A stretch of 33,293 nt of DNA, taken from positions 1-33,293 of the forward strand of contig CAJOGA010000009.1 of NCBI GenBank assembly GCA_905233855.1, read 5' to 3'. The notes below the pieces were generated by a model, which ran no database searches, was not told where the DNA came from, and was given only the letters and a program-made list of their open reading frames with translations. Positions 1 to 9,377 of the stretch are shown in pieces. Position 1 is the first letter of the stretch. Each line of letters starts with the position of its first letter. Made by a program: the position numbers and the translations under genes. Origin of the DNA: an uncultured Clostridia bacterium (GTDB lineage: Bacteria; Bacillota; Clostridia; UBA1381; CAJOGA01).

Positions 1-1112
1 TTGAACACGCCCGACGGCATCGAGATAACAGCCTCAAGTCGGTTATTCTCTATAATTTCTTTTCTTATATCCTTATGCGCCTTTGACGAGCCGAAAAGCA
101 CGCCGTCAGGAACGATGCAAGCACATCTGCCGCCGACTTTGAGCATTCTTAAAAACAATGTAAGGAACAAAAGCTCCGTTTTCTTTGTTTTGCACACCTT
201 CAGAAGGTCTGCCGATACGGTGTCATAATCAAGGCTGCCCTTGAATGGCGGATTGGCAAGAATCAGGCTGTACTTTTCTTTATCCGTATTCTGGTCGGAA
301 AGGCTGTCACGGTACTCAATAAACGGATTCGTCACGCCATGCGTCATCATGTTCATCGCACCGATACGGAGCATTGTTCTGTCCATATCATAGCCGAAGA
401 ACATGTGGTTCATATAATGATCCTTCTTCTGATTGTTGAAAAAGATTTCCTCTTTTTTGTTCTCCTTCAGATACTCACCTGCCGCCACAAGAAAGCCGGA
501 CGTACCGCACGCCGGGTCGCATATGACATCGTCCGCATTAGGGTCCATCATCTCAACCATCATTCTGATAATGTGCCTCGGCGTCCTGAACTGTCCGTTA
601 AGTCCTGACTGGGCGATTTTTGAAAGCAGATATTCATAAGTGTCACCACGCACATCTGCTGTCTGTGTTTCATTCATAATCTGATATATCTCGTCAAGCG
701 AATCAACAACCTTTGAAAGCAGAAGCGGCGTGGGCAGCTTGAATATAGCGTCATCCATATATTTTGAATAAGCGCTGTTCTTGTCCCCGTGCAGGTTCTT
801 GATAAATGGGAAGACCAACTCCTGCACTACAGAATACATCTTTCCTGCAGGGTAGTCACGGAATACACTCCACTTCAGCTGCTGGCCGTCAACCATGCGA
901 TCGCCCGCCTGCACTTCGCCTGCAAATATGCTCTCGTAAGGCAGGCCGAGCATAGCCGCCTCCTTTGCACGCAGGTTGTCGGAATCGTCCAAATCCCGTA
1001 TAAACATAAGATATGTTATCTGCTCAATAACATCAAGCGGATTTACAAGTCCGCCTGCCGCAAAGATATCCCAAAGTCCGTCAATTTTATTTTTGAGTTC
1101 ACCTGTTATCAT
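1..1112 (-). CDS. hsdM: Type I restriction-modification system DNA methyltransferase (M) subunit, truncated by left window edge
   Basis: Manual reverse-strand translation from ATG at 1112: MITGELKNKIDGLWDIFAAGGLVNPLDVIEQITYLMFIRDLDD...; contains the N6-methylase motifs DPACGTSGFL and LANPPFKGSLD. The frame stays open to base 1. Confidence 0.93.
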   Translation of the reverse strand, partial: MITGELKNKIDGLWDIFAAGGLVNPLDVIEQITYLMFIRDLDDSDNLRAKEAAMLGLPYESIFAGEVQAGDRMVDGQQLKWSVFRDYPAGKMYSVVQELVFPFIKNLHGDKNSAYSKYMDDAIFKLPTPLLLSKVVDSLDEIYQIMNETQTADVRGDTYEYLLSKIAQSGLNGQFRTPRHIIRMMVEMMDPNADDVICDPACGTSGFLVAAGEYLKENKKEEIFFNNQKKDHYMNHMFFGYDMDRTMLRIGAMNMMTHGVTNPFIEYRDSLSDQNTDKEKYSLILANPPFKGSLDYDTVSADLLKVCKTKKTELLFLTLFLRMLKVGGRCACIVPDGVLFGSSKAHKDIRKEIIENNRLEAVISMPSGVF

Positions 1113-2167
1113 TTTTCTTCCCCATTCCATACATAAGATGTGTACCGGCCGCCGCCGATTTTTATAATTTCATTCTTCTTGATAAGTTCCGCCAAGGCAC
1201 GCTGAACTGTCACCTGGCTTATATCAGGGCATTTCTGCATAATCTCTGACTTGGTTATCTTGCCGAGATTGTTCTTTATAACCTCACGGACACGCTCAGG
1301 CTTAGTCAAATTGCCTGCGGTCATAAGCTCAAGCCTCGTATTGAATTCTCTGTATGCTGAAACGATTATCCCCAGCAGATACAACACGAACGGAGCATAA
1401 TCATTTGTACCCTCATGCCAGTTATATGAACTTTCCTGCAATGTCTCATAATAGGTTTCCTTGCTGTCTGAAATCAGCTTTTCTATACTGATATATTTTC
1501 CCACATCATACCCGGCTCTGTACAGCAAAAGCGATGTAAGCAATCGGCTCATTCTGCCGTTGCCGTCGTTAAACGGATGAATGCAAAGGAAATCAAGTAT
1601 AAACATCGGGATAAGCAGTAGCTCGTCCATATCAGCGTCATTCGCTGCCTCATCAAACGCTTTGCAAAGGCTCTCAACCGCCTCGGGAGTTTCCCATGCC
1701 GAAACCGGCTGAAAGCGTATCCTTTTCGTACCGTCTGACAGTTCTTCTGCAATGACATTGTCAGAGTTTTTGAAGGTTCCGCCAATAGAAGAACCGCTGA
1801 ACTTGTACAAATCACGGTGCAGCTGAAGTATTATCGAAGGACGAAGCGGTATATACTCATAATTCTCGTGTATCGTCGCAAGCACATCTCGGTACCCGGC
1901 TATCTCTTTTTCGCTCCTTGTCCTGGGCATCGTTTTATCCTGAACAAGCTTTTTCAGGCGTTCATCGGTCGTGATGATGCCTTCAATCCTGTTCGATGCC
2001 TCTGTACTCTGTATCTTTGCAATATCAACCAACCGCTCAAGAACATCGCTTTTTGCATCAATAACACTGTCATGCTTGCCCTTATATTCGTGAATGGTCG
2101 TAAGCATCGCAACTACATCAGGGGTTAATAACTTTTTATAATTATTTTTGTAATCAAATTTCCTCAT
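1109..2167 (-). CDS. Fic family protein (predicted AMPylase/adenylyltransferase) with C-terminal winged-helix region
   Basis: 352 aa; Fic core motif HPFNDGNGRMSRL; upstream SNRIEG matches the (S/T)xxxE(G/N) inhibitory helix motif; C-terminus resembles a wHTH (ITKSEIMQKCPDISQVTVQRALAELIKKNEIIKIGGGRY). Confidence 0.93.
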   Translation of the reverse strand: MRKFDYKNNYKKLLTPDVVAMLTTIHEYKGKHDSVIDAKSDVLERLVDIAKIQSTEASNRIEGIITTDERLKKLVQDKTMPRTRSEKEIAGYRDVLATIHENYEYIPLRPSIILQLHRDLYKFSGSSIGGTFKNSDNVIAEELSDGTKRIRFQPVSAWETPEAVESLCKAFDEAANDADMDELLLIPMFILDFLCIHPFNDGNGRMSRLLTSLLLYRAGYDVGKYISIEKLISDSKETYYETLQESSYNWHEGTNDYAPFVLYLLGIIVSAYREFNTRLELMTAGNLTKPERVREVIKNNLGKITKSEIMQKCPDISQVTVQRALAELIKKNEIIKIGGGRYTSYVWNGEEK

Positions 2168-2424
2168 AATAAATCCCTTTTATTTTTTATTATACTTCCA
2201 TACATTTACACCATACCACTAATTGTATCGCACGTCAAGCTTAATTTTATCATTTTTATAATATTGATTAAATTAAAGCGTTTTGTAATGATATGGAACT
2301 GCGTCTGTGTCTGAATTATTTTACTTATTTTAGGGTCAAAAGTTTCATATTTGATGACAATTATTATAACTATACTTATAATAATTGCTCAATTTCAACG
2401 AACATTCGTCCACTTATTGCACAT

Positions 2425-2462
2425 AAAAAAGACGCCGCCATTCTCAAGCAACGTCTTTGTGT
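2425..2462 (-). terminator. Possible Rho-independent terminator (minus strand) downstream of lysS
   Basis: Minus-strand reading AAAGACG-(17 nt)-CGTCTTTTTTATG: 7-bp stem followed by a T run; about 100 nt past the lysS stop. Confidence 0.4.
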
Positions 2463-2557
2463 TATGCATATTAAATTCAGCTCTTAAATTTTCAAAAGTG
2501 GTAAAAAAGTGGTAAACACAATTACCGCCACACGCAAAACCGCACTGTTAAGCCATT

Positions 2558-4036
2558 TTATTTATCAAGTGGCTTCATTGTCGGGAAGAGCAGCACGTCT
2601 CTTATAGCAGGAGAGTCAGTAAGCAGCATACACATGCGGTCGATACCGAATCCGATACCTCCTGTAGGAGGCATGCCTATTTCCAATGCACGCATAAAAT
2701 CTTCATCGGTTGTATTCGCTTCCTCGTCGCCTTGAGCAAGCTGTTCCTCCTGTGCTTTAAAGCGTTCACGCTGATCTATAGGATCGTTCAGCTCGGAATA
2801 CGCATTAGCCATCTCCCAACCGTTCATGAAAAATTCAAAGCGTTCAACATATTCAGGATTATCAGGCTTTTTCTTTGTAAGCGGAGAAATCTCAACAGGA
2901 TGATCCATAACAAATGTAGGCTGAATTAAGTGCTCTTCAACATATTTTTCAAAGAACAAATTCAAAATATCGCCCTTTTTATGACGCTCCTCATATTCTA
3001 CCTTATGTTCATCGGCTGCTTTTCGTGCTTCATCGAGAGTGTGTATACCGTTAAAGTCCACACCTGAATACTTTTTAACAGCCTCAACCATTGTTATGCG
3101 TTCAAATGGTTTGCCTAAATCCATCTCTATACCGTTATATACTATTTTTGTTGTACCAAGTACCGTCTGTGCCAGATGACGATACAGATTTTCGGTGAGC
3201 TCCATCATACCGTGATAGTCGGTATATGCCTGATACAGTTCCATCAGTGTAAATTCCGGGTTATGACGTGTATCCAGTCCTTCGTTTCTGAACACTCTGC
3301 CTATCTCATACACTCTGTCCATTCCGCCAACTATAAGACGTTTCAGATACAATTCCAGCGAAATTCTTAATTTAAAGTTTTCGTCCAAAGCGTTGAAATG
3401 AGTTTCAAACGGTCTTGCAGCCGCACCGCCTGCATTGGAAACGAGCATCGGAGTTTCAACCTCCAAAAAACCCAATCCGTTCAAATATGCACGAATTGCG
3501 GATATAATCTGCGAACGCTTAACAAAAGTGTCTTTAACGTCTGCGTTCATTATAAGGTCTATATATCTTTGACGATATCTCAGGTCGGTGTCTGTCATAC
3601 CGTGGAATTTTTCCGGCAACGGCAACAGCGATTTTGACAGCATTGTTATCTTGTCAACCTTCACAGATACCTGCCCCGTCTGAGTGCGGAACACCACTCC
3701 TTCAGCACCTACAATATCGCCTATATCGTACTTTTTAAACAAAGCGTACTCATCATCGCCAAGCAGATCCTTCTTTACAAAAAGCTGTATTTTACCTTCG
3801 TTATCCTGCATGTCGCAAAAGCCTACTTTGCCCATGCCGCGTTTTGACATCAATCTGCCCGCTACGCTTACACGTTTGCCTTCCAAATCATCAAAACCGT
3901 CAAGAATTTGTTTTGACGAATGTGTTTGTTCGTATTTTGTTATATCAAAAGGATTTTTATTCATCTGTTGCAGTTCAGCCAATTTATCACGGCGTATCTG
4001 CAATATTTCCGATAAGTTTTGTTCGTTATTTTCCAT
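2558..4036 (-). CDS. lysS: Lysine--tRNA ligase (class II)
   Basis: 492 aa with N-terminal OB-fold region (KRVSVAGRLMSKRGMGKVGFCDMQDNEGKIQLF) and class II motifs (RYRQRYIDLI, RVFRNEGLDTRHNPEFTLMELYQAY, PPTGGIGFGIDRMCMLLTD). Confidence 0.98.
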   Translation of the reverse strand: MENNEQNLSEILQIRRDKLAELQQMNKNPFDITKYEQTHSSKQILDGFDDLEGKRVSVAGRLMSKRGMGKVGFCDMQDNEGKIQLFVKKDLLGDDEYALFKKYDIGDIVGAEGVVFRTQTGQVSVKVDKITMLSKSLLPLPEKFHGMTDTDLRYRQRYIDLIMNADVKDTFVKRSQIISAIRAYLNGLGFLEVETPMLVSNAGGAAARPFETHFNALDENFKLRISLELYLKRLIVGGMDRVYEIGRVFRNEGLDTRHNPEFTLMELYQAYTDYHGMMELTENLYRHLAQTVLGTTKIVYNGIEMDLGKPFERITMVEAVKKYSGVDFNGIHTLDEARKAADEHKVEYEERHKKGDILNLFFEKYVEEHLIQPTFVMDHPVEISPLTKKKPDNPEYVERFEFFMNGWEMANAYSELNDPIDQRERFKAQEEQLAQGDEEANTTDEDFMRALEIGMPPTGGIGFGIDRMCMLLTDSPAIRDVLLFPTMKPLDK

Positions 4037-4133
4037 TATACAATTCCTCCCCGGAGTTTTTTATACACATGTCTACGAATGATAATTATACATCAAACCC
4101 TAAATTTTTACAATACATTTTTTAAAATTTAAG

Positions 4134-4173
4134 CAAAAACCGGAACACAGCGTATAACAGCACCATGTTCCGG
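4134..4173 (-). terminator. Rho-independent terminator (minus strand) after secF
   Basis: Perfect 8-bp stem CCGGAACA (4140-4147)/TGTTCCGG (4166-4173); on the minus strand it is followed by TTTTTG. Confidence 0.6.
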
Positions 4174-4199
4174 TATGTTCTATCAATCAGCTAAACCGA

Positions 4200-5090
4200 T
4201 TATCTGGATTTTTTCTGTTTCTGAGAAAGTCTTTCGGTTTCTTTCCATGCTGCCCACAACGGACTTGCAACAAATATAGATGTATAAGTACCTATGATAA
4301 CACCTATGATAAGCGGAAATGCAAAGTCTTTAACCGACGGAACACCAAGAATGTAAAGCAACACTATTGTTATGAGCGTTGTTATACTTGTGTTTATCGA
4401 ACGTGTGATAGACTGTGCTATGCTTCGGTCAACAATTGTGTTGTAGCTCTCCTTTTTGGACATTCTTACATTTTCACGTATTCTGTCAAAGATAACTATT
4501 GTATCGTTGATGGAATAACCTATGATTGTAAGGATTGCCGCAACGAAGGTTGTGTTGATAGGCACTTGGAATGTAACGTATACCGAAACCATAACAAGTA
4601 CGTTCATAAGCAATGTTACAACCGCCATAACGCCGGAACGCCATTCAAAACGTATGCTGATATATACAAGCATCAACAATGCCGCAATTAAGGCAAACAA
4701 CAAAGCTTTTTGTTGCATCTCTATACCAAAGTTAGGCGATGCCGTTGAAGTTGACAACGGTTGTTCCTCTGTAAGAGAGAACTTTTCTTTTACGGCTGCA
4801 AACACAGCATCTTTTTGTTCGTCTGTGATAGGAACTGTTTTTATCATCATCTGATTTGTGCTGACGCTTTGAACGGTAGCGTCTATACCGGTTGCGGCTT
4901 TGACAGCGTCTTTAACCGCTTCGTTAGTCATATCTGCTTTACCTTCTGTAGCGACTGTCATTTTAACACCGCCGACAAAGTCTATGTCCATGTTAAAACC
5001 GCCGTTAACGAAATAGAAAACAACGCCGATAGCTATTATGATTATAGGGAGCAAAAGAAACCAAACCTTATTCTTTGTAAAACTAAACAT
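4200..5090 (-). CDS. secF: Protein translocase subunit SecF
   Basis: 296 aa; FNMDIDFVGGVKMTV and GYSINDTIVIFDRIRENVR motifs; directly follows and overlaps secD. Confidence 0.96.
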   Translation of the reverse strand: MFSFTKNKVWFLLLPIIIIAIGVVFYFVNGGFNMDIDFVGGVKMTVATEGKADMTNEAVKDAVKAATGIDATVQSVSTNQMMIKTVPITDEQKDAVFAAVKEKFSLTEEQPLSTSTASPNFGIEMQQKALLFALIAALLMLVYISIRFEWRSGVMAVVTLLMNVLVMVSVYVTFQVPINTTFVAAILTIIGYSINDTIVIFDRIRENVRMSKKESYNTIVDRSIAQSITRSINTSITTLITIVLLYILGVPSVKDFAFPLIIGVIIGTYTSIFVASPLWAAWKETERLSQKQKKSR

Positions 5091-6375
5091 TTTTAGATTC
5101 CCCCTTAACTCCGTATAAGAAACGATTTTTTATATTCAAGTTCACAATTTGTTTTAACAAGAATCTTGTAACAAACATTGCAGTGAACAAGCTTACTACA
5201 GTACCTATTATCAAAGTGATTGCAAAGCCCTTAACCGTTCCTATGTTGGAGAAGTAAAGAACTACAGCAGCGATAAGAGTGGTTATGTTAGCATCCAATA
5301 TAGCCCACATAGCTCTGTTAAAACCGGCATCTACCGACGCACCAACCGTTTTACCGAGTCTGAGTTCGTCTTTTATACGTTCAAACACGATAACGTTGGC
5401 ATCAACCGCCATACCTATCGACAGCACAATACCCGCTATACCGGAAAGGCTTAAGTTTACTCTGAAAATACCGATTATAAACGCAACCAATGCAATATAG
5501 AAAGCAAGTGCGATACTTGATACCAAACCCGGTAATCTGTATATCAATATCATGAACAACATGATAAACAATATACCCCAGAAAGCTGCGGTGATGCTTG
5601 AAGGCAATGCCTTTTCACCAAGCTGAGGACCTATAGAGTCTTTTGTTAATATACTTAATTTAAACGGCAACTGACCGGATTTGATTTGGTTTGCAAGGTC
5701 TTTAGCCGTTGCCGGTGTGAACGAACCGGATATAACGCATGAGTCCGAATCTATTTTTTCGTTAACCATAGGCGAAGAAATCATAGTTTCGTCCATGAAT
5801 ATCGAAATGTAGTTTTTACCCTCACTTGTTCTTGCAACTGCAGCAGCTGTTGCGTCTGCAAATTTTTCAACTGCTTCCGGTGTGAATTCAACTATTACAT
5901 GAGGAATAGAGTTTGAATTTGAGGCAACAGGTCCGAATTCGTATTTCGCACTTTTTATGTCTGTTGCACCGTCAAGCAATATATTGCCGTCAGCATCTCT
6001 GAAAGTAAGCTGAGCTGTGCTTCCCAAAAGGTTTGCAGCTTCATCGGTGTCGAAAACCGACGGTATTTCAACGGTTATTTTGTTACCGTCTATGCTTATA
6101 CTGTTTTCGGTGTAACCTTTGCCGAGCAAACGTGCATTGAATATTGAACGCACAACATCCATCTGTTCCTTGGACGGCACAAGATTTTCATCTTCCGCAA
6201 CGAAAGTGATTATAGAACCACCGGCAAGGTCTATACCCTGTTTAATGCCCTGATCCTTATCAAAAACTCCGCCATAGCTGTATCCGGCTATATTTATGCC
6301 CGCAAAAGCAACAACATTCAATGCCGCTATCACAAGGACAAAAATAACAATCCAGATGATACTTTTTGTCTTCAT
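5083..6375 (-). CDS. secD: Protein translocase subunit SecD
   Basis: 430 aa; KQGIDLAGGSIITF and GMAVDANVIVFERIKDELRLGKTV motifs; overlaps secF by a few bases. Confidence 0.96.
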   Translation of the reverse strand: MKTKSIIWIVIFVLVIAALNVVAFAGINIAGYSYGGVFDKDQGIKQGIDLAGGSIITFVAEDENLVPSKEQMDVVRSIFNARLLGKGYTENSISIDGNKITVEIPSVFDTDEAANLLGSTAQLTFRDADGNILLDGATDIKSAKYEFGPVASNSNSIPHVIVEFTPEAVEKFADATAAAVARTSEGKNYISIFMDETMISSPMVNEKIDSDSCVISGSFTPATAKDLANQIKSGQLPFKLSILTKDSIGPQLGEKALPSSITAAFWGILFIMLFMILIYRLPGLVSSIALAFYIALVAFIIGIFRVNLSLSGIAGIVLSIGMAVDANVIVFERIKDELRLGKTVGASVDAGFNRAMWAILDANITTLIAAVVLYFSNIGTVKGFAITLIIGTVVSLFTAMFVTRFLLKQIVNLNIKNRFLYGVKGESKNV

Positions 6376-6620
6376 CAGTGTAAAATCCTCCCTTTAATTG
6401 TATCGGCTCCGCATTTAAAACGCTTCCCGATATTAACACACCTTACACAATTTTAAAGTATGTGTTAATATGTTATTTATGTTTTTATCAGCAGCTCTGC
6501 GTAAGGACAAATTTGTCATACTCACAAAACCGCACCGTAAAAACAAACACCTTTGTATATTATAACTGCAATAGCGTTTTTAGTCAATACAAAAATTCCC
6601 TTATTATTTTAAAAAATTCA

Positions 6621-7634
6621 TTATTTAGCCAAACTTTTTCTGTATTTTTCGCTTTCCCAGTTGTTTATAAAGTCTATGCCTGCCTGACCCATCGTGTGTA
6701 TTCCGAGACCTTTTTTCTCTATTGCATCTATAACAAATATGTATGCCAAAAGCGTTTCTTCAACAGTTTCCGCCTCCGACGCAGAAACATCGTAGCACAA
6801 TTTACCGCCTTCATATTTGATTTTTCCGTCTTTGAGGTTGCTGTTTAAGTAAACCAACTGGTCCGGATAAAGTGCAAACTCGTCAAAAACGGTTATAGGA
6901 TGCGTTTTCAGAAATTCTTCCACAAACGGTGTTTTGCTCACAAATTTATCGCCTTCCCGATCAAGTTTAAGAGCAGGAAAATCGTCTATGCCAAGATATT
7001 CTTTTATGGTGTTGTTGACGTCATAGTGCAGGGCAAGTGCCTCGTCGGCATCGTCGCTTGTTGTAACAAGACCGTGATTTTCCATAAACACAACAGACGG
7101 GAAAACGCCTGTTCCCTTCTTGCATTTTTCAATTTCTTCGTGCATTTTAAGCGTTAAGCTAAAGCCCGGATTTATGTAAGGTATCCATATCATTTCATAA
7201 GGTTTACCTGCAAGGATTTTTCTTGCAAGTGCCTCGCCGCCGTTACTGCAACAAACTATATTTGCATATACCGGATGTGTGTGTACAACGTATTTTTTCA
7301 GTATTGAATGGAATCCTGCTTCAACCGACGGACGTAATTTTTTTAGTCCTTCAATATCCAATATGTTCTGCGACACAAAAGCGGAGCTTTCCTTTTCCAA
7401 ATCAACATCACGCGATGTGTCGACAGTTTTATGATACTGTGCTATGTTTTTGTAGTCCACAACAACGTACCCGTCCGTCGGTGTAATCTGCTTTAATTTG
7501 AACCCCGACGCTTTAACGGCCATTTGACGGTCGTCCAGCTTGACCGACGTATTTCCGCCGCCGCCCTGGGTATAGTCTATCTTTGTGCCGACAGACGAAG
7601 ATATCTTTTCAAGATTTTTTAAAAGTTCATTCAT
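6621..7634 (-). CDS. Class II aldolase/adducin family protein
   Basis: 337 aa; GGGGNTSVKL N-terminus, VVHTHPVYANIV zinc-site HxH and ENHGLV motifs typical of class II aldolases; C-terminal extension resembles the aldolase part of RhaD-type bifunctional proteins. Confidence 0.8.
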   Translation of the reverse strand: MNELLKNLEKISSSVGTKIDYTQGGGGNTSVKLDDRQMAVKASGFKLKQITPTDGYVVVDYKNIAQYHKTVDTSRDVDLEKESSAFVSQNILDIEGLKKLRPSVEAGFHSILKKYVVHTHPVYANIVCCSNGGEALARKILAGKPYEMIWIPYINPGFSLTLKMHEEIEKCKKGTGVFPSVVFMENHGLVTTSDDADEALALHYDVNNTIKEYLGIDDFPALKLDREGDKFVSKTPFVEEFLKTHPITVFDEFALYPDQLVYLNSNLKDGKIKYEGGKLCYDVSASEAETVEETLLAYIFVIDAIEKKGLGIHTMGQAGIDFINNWESEKYRKSLAK

Positions 7635-7783
7635 TATAATACTGTCTCCCCTTCACAAATTATAATCTCACATCGGATTTAATTTTATTATAAATATTTG
7701 TAAATATCAATACAAAAATCAATATTTTTTGTCATGCGGTGCAAATTGTCCGGCAAAAAGATGCATAAAAATTCAAAAATGTG

Positions 7784-7812
7784 TTGATTTTATCGTGATA
7801 CAGTGTTAAAGT
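7784..7812 (+). promoter_or_regulatory. Candidate sigma-A promoter for the ABC transporter operon
   Basis: TTGATT (7784-7789), 17-nt spacer, TAAAGT (7807-7812) with TGn extended -10; located upstream of RBS AAGGAGAT and the lipoprotein start. Confidence 0.4.
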
Positions 7813-7856
7813 AATAGATACCAAATATTACACATATAAAAAGGAGATAAGAAGAA

Positions 7857-8678
7857 ATGAAAAAGACATTAGCACTTATACTCATGGCAGTAATGGTAAT
7901 AGGTTTGTTAGCAGGATGCGGCTCATCAAAAGACCCTGCGGAATATGCAAAATCTGTTGAAGGTGCAAACGTTGTTGCCGAAGCAGGTTCTGCCGGCGAT
8001 GAATTGGCAAACGAGGACGAATTTTTTGCAAAGGCAAAATTCACACCTGTTGATTCAATGGCAAAAGCATTGATGGAGGTTAAAGCAGGTACGGCTGACA
8101 TAGCTGTGGTTGACTATGTTACATCTATCGGTTCGATAGGCGAAGGCACAGACTATGCTGACCTTGAAGTTGTTGAAGGAAAAGATTTTGACCCTGAGGA
8201 ATACGGTATAGCATTCAGAAAGAACAGCGATGCCGTAAAAGCTGTTGATGCTGCAATTGCAGAGCTTGCAAAAGACGGCACATTGGAAAAAATAGCAAAA
8301 AATTATAAGCTTTCCGATTTGCTCATAAAGGACGGAAAAGCAAACGAAACAGAATTTAAAGAAGGCGACCTTGACTATATCAAAGCTAAAGGCGAAATGG
8401 TTATAGGTATAACACTGTTTGCACCGATGAACTACTATGACGACAATAAAAAGCTTATCGGTTTTGAAACCGAATTTGCAGAAGCTGTGTGTGAAAAACT
8501 TGGCGTTAAAGCAAAATTTGTTGAAATTAACTGGGATTCAAAAGAGATGGAGCTTAATTCAAAGAATATAGACTGTATCTGGAACGGCATGACAATCACA
8601 GAGGAAAGACTTGAAAACATGAGTATTTCCGTTCCTTACATGCAAAACAAACAGGTTATGGTTGTAAAATCAAAATAA
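7857..8678 (+). CDS. Amino-acid-type ABC transporter substrate-binding lipoprotein, apparently circularly permuted
   Basis: 273 aa; signal peptide plus lipobox LLAGC; contains both SBP family-3-like lobes but in reversed order: C-lobe-like VVAEAGSAGDELA...DIAVVDY...EEYGIAFRKNSD...DGTLEKIAKNY, then N-lobe-like GEMVIGITLFAPMNYYDDNKKLIGFETEFAEAVCEKLGVKAKFVE...IDCIWNGMTITEERLENMSISVPYMQNKQVMVVKSK-stop. Confidence 0.9.
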   Translation: MKKTLALILMAVMVIGLLAGCGSSKDPAEYAKSVEGANVVAEAGSAGDELANEDEFFAKAKFTPVDSMAKALMEVKAGTADIAVVDYVTSIGSIGEGTDYADLEVVEGKDFDPEEYGIAFRKNSDAVKAVDAAIAELAKDGTLEKIAKNYKLSDLLIKDGKANETEFKEGDLDYIKAKGEMVIGITLFAPMNYYDDNKKLIGFETEFAEAVCEKLGVKAKFVEINWDSKEMELNSKNIDCIWNGMTITEERLENMSISVPYMQNKQVMVVKSK

Positions 8679-8715
8679 TAACCTCAAATACAATCAGGAA
8701 AGTATGGTTTAAAAC

Positions 8716-9363
8716 ATGAACAGCAACGTTCAAACAATAATATCTTCACTTAACGACGGTTTTATTTCAAACTGTATTATATTTGTGTTGACATTGCTCA
8801 TGGCCTTGCCGCTCGGCTTGATTATTTGTTTCGGTTCCATGTCAAAATTCAAACCGTTATGCTGGGTTTCAAGAACTTTTGTATGGATAATACGCGGCAC
8901 GCCGTTGTTGCTCCAGTTATTCGTGGTAATGTATGCACCGGGGCTGTTATTCGGTATACCCATAAGCTCCCGAATGACAGCGACTCTGATTGCTTTTGTC
9001 ATAAACTATGCGGCCTATTTTTCAGAAATATTCCGCGGCGGTGTCGAGTCGATTTCAAAAGGGCAGTATGAAGCGTGTCAAGTGCTTGGTATGACAAAAA
9101 CCCAGGCGTTTTTCAAGGTAGTATTGTTCCAAGTGGTAAAACGCATTATACCTCCTATAAGCAACGAAGTTATAACCCTCGTAAAAGATACATCGCTTGC
9201 CAGGGTTATAAGCGTTACGGAAATACTTATGTGTGCGGAACGGTTCACAAAGCAAGGTTTGATTTGGCCTCTTTTCTCAACGGGAATTTATTTTCTCGTG
9301 TTTAACGGACTGCTGACAATACTCTTCGGCAGAATTGAGAAAAAATTGGATTACTTTGAGTAG
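8716..9363 (+). CDS. Amino acid ABC transporter permease (HisM/GlnP family)
   Basis: 215 aa, multi-TM, contains SKGQYEACQVLGMTKTQAFFKVVLFQVVKRIIPPISNEVITLVKDTSLARVI, matching the polar amino-acid permease EAA-loop region. Confidence 0.95.
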   Translation: MNSNVQTIISSLNDGFISNCIIFVLTLLMALPLGLIICFGSMSKFKPLCWVSRTFVWIIRGTPLLLQLFVVMYAPGLLFGIPISSRMTATLIAFVINYAAYFSEIFRGGVESISKGQYEACQVLGMTKTQAFFKVVLFQVVKRIIPPISNEVITLVKDTSLARVISVTEILMCAERFTKQGLIWPLFSTGIYFLVFNGLLTILFGRIEKKLDYFE

Positions 9364-9377
9364 AGAGGTGTATCAGA

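Noticed and set aside
2293-2540. Possible integrase C-terminal remnant or island boundary next to lysS
   Set aside because: The intergenic minus frame (…CVYHFFTTFENLRAE…) only vaguely resembles integrase tails; no recombinase motif, att repeat or tRNA gene was found.
4037-4140. T-box or lysine riboswitch upstream of lysS
   Set aside because: The leader is short and AT-rich with no recognisable T-box motif or riboswitch-like architecture.
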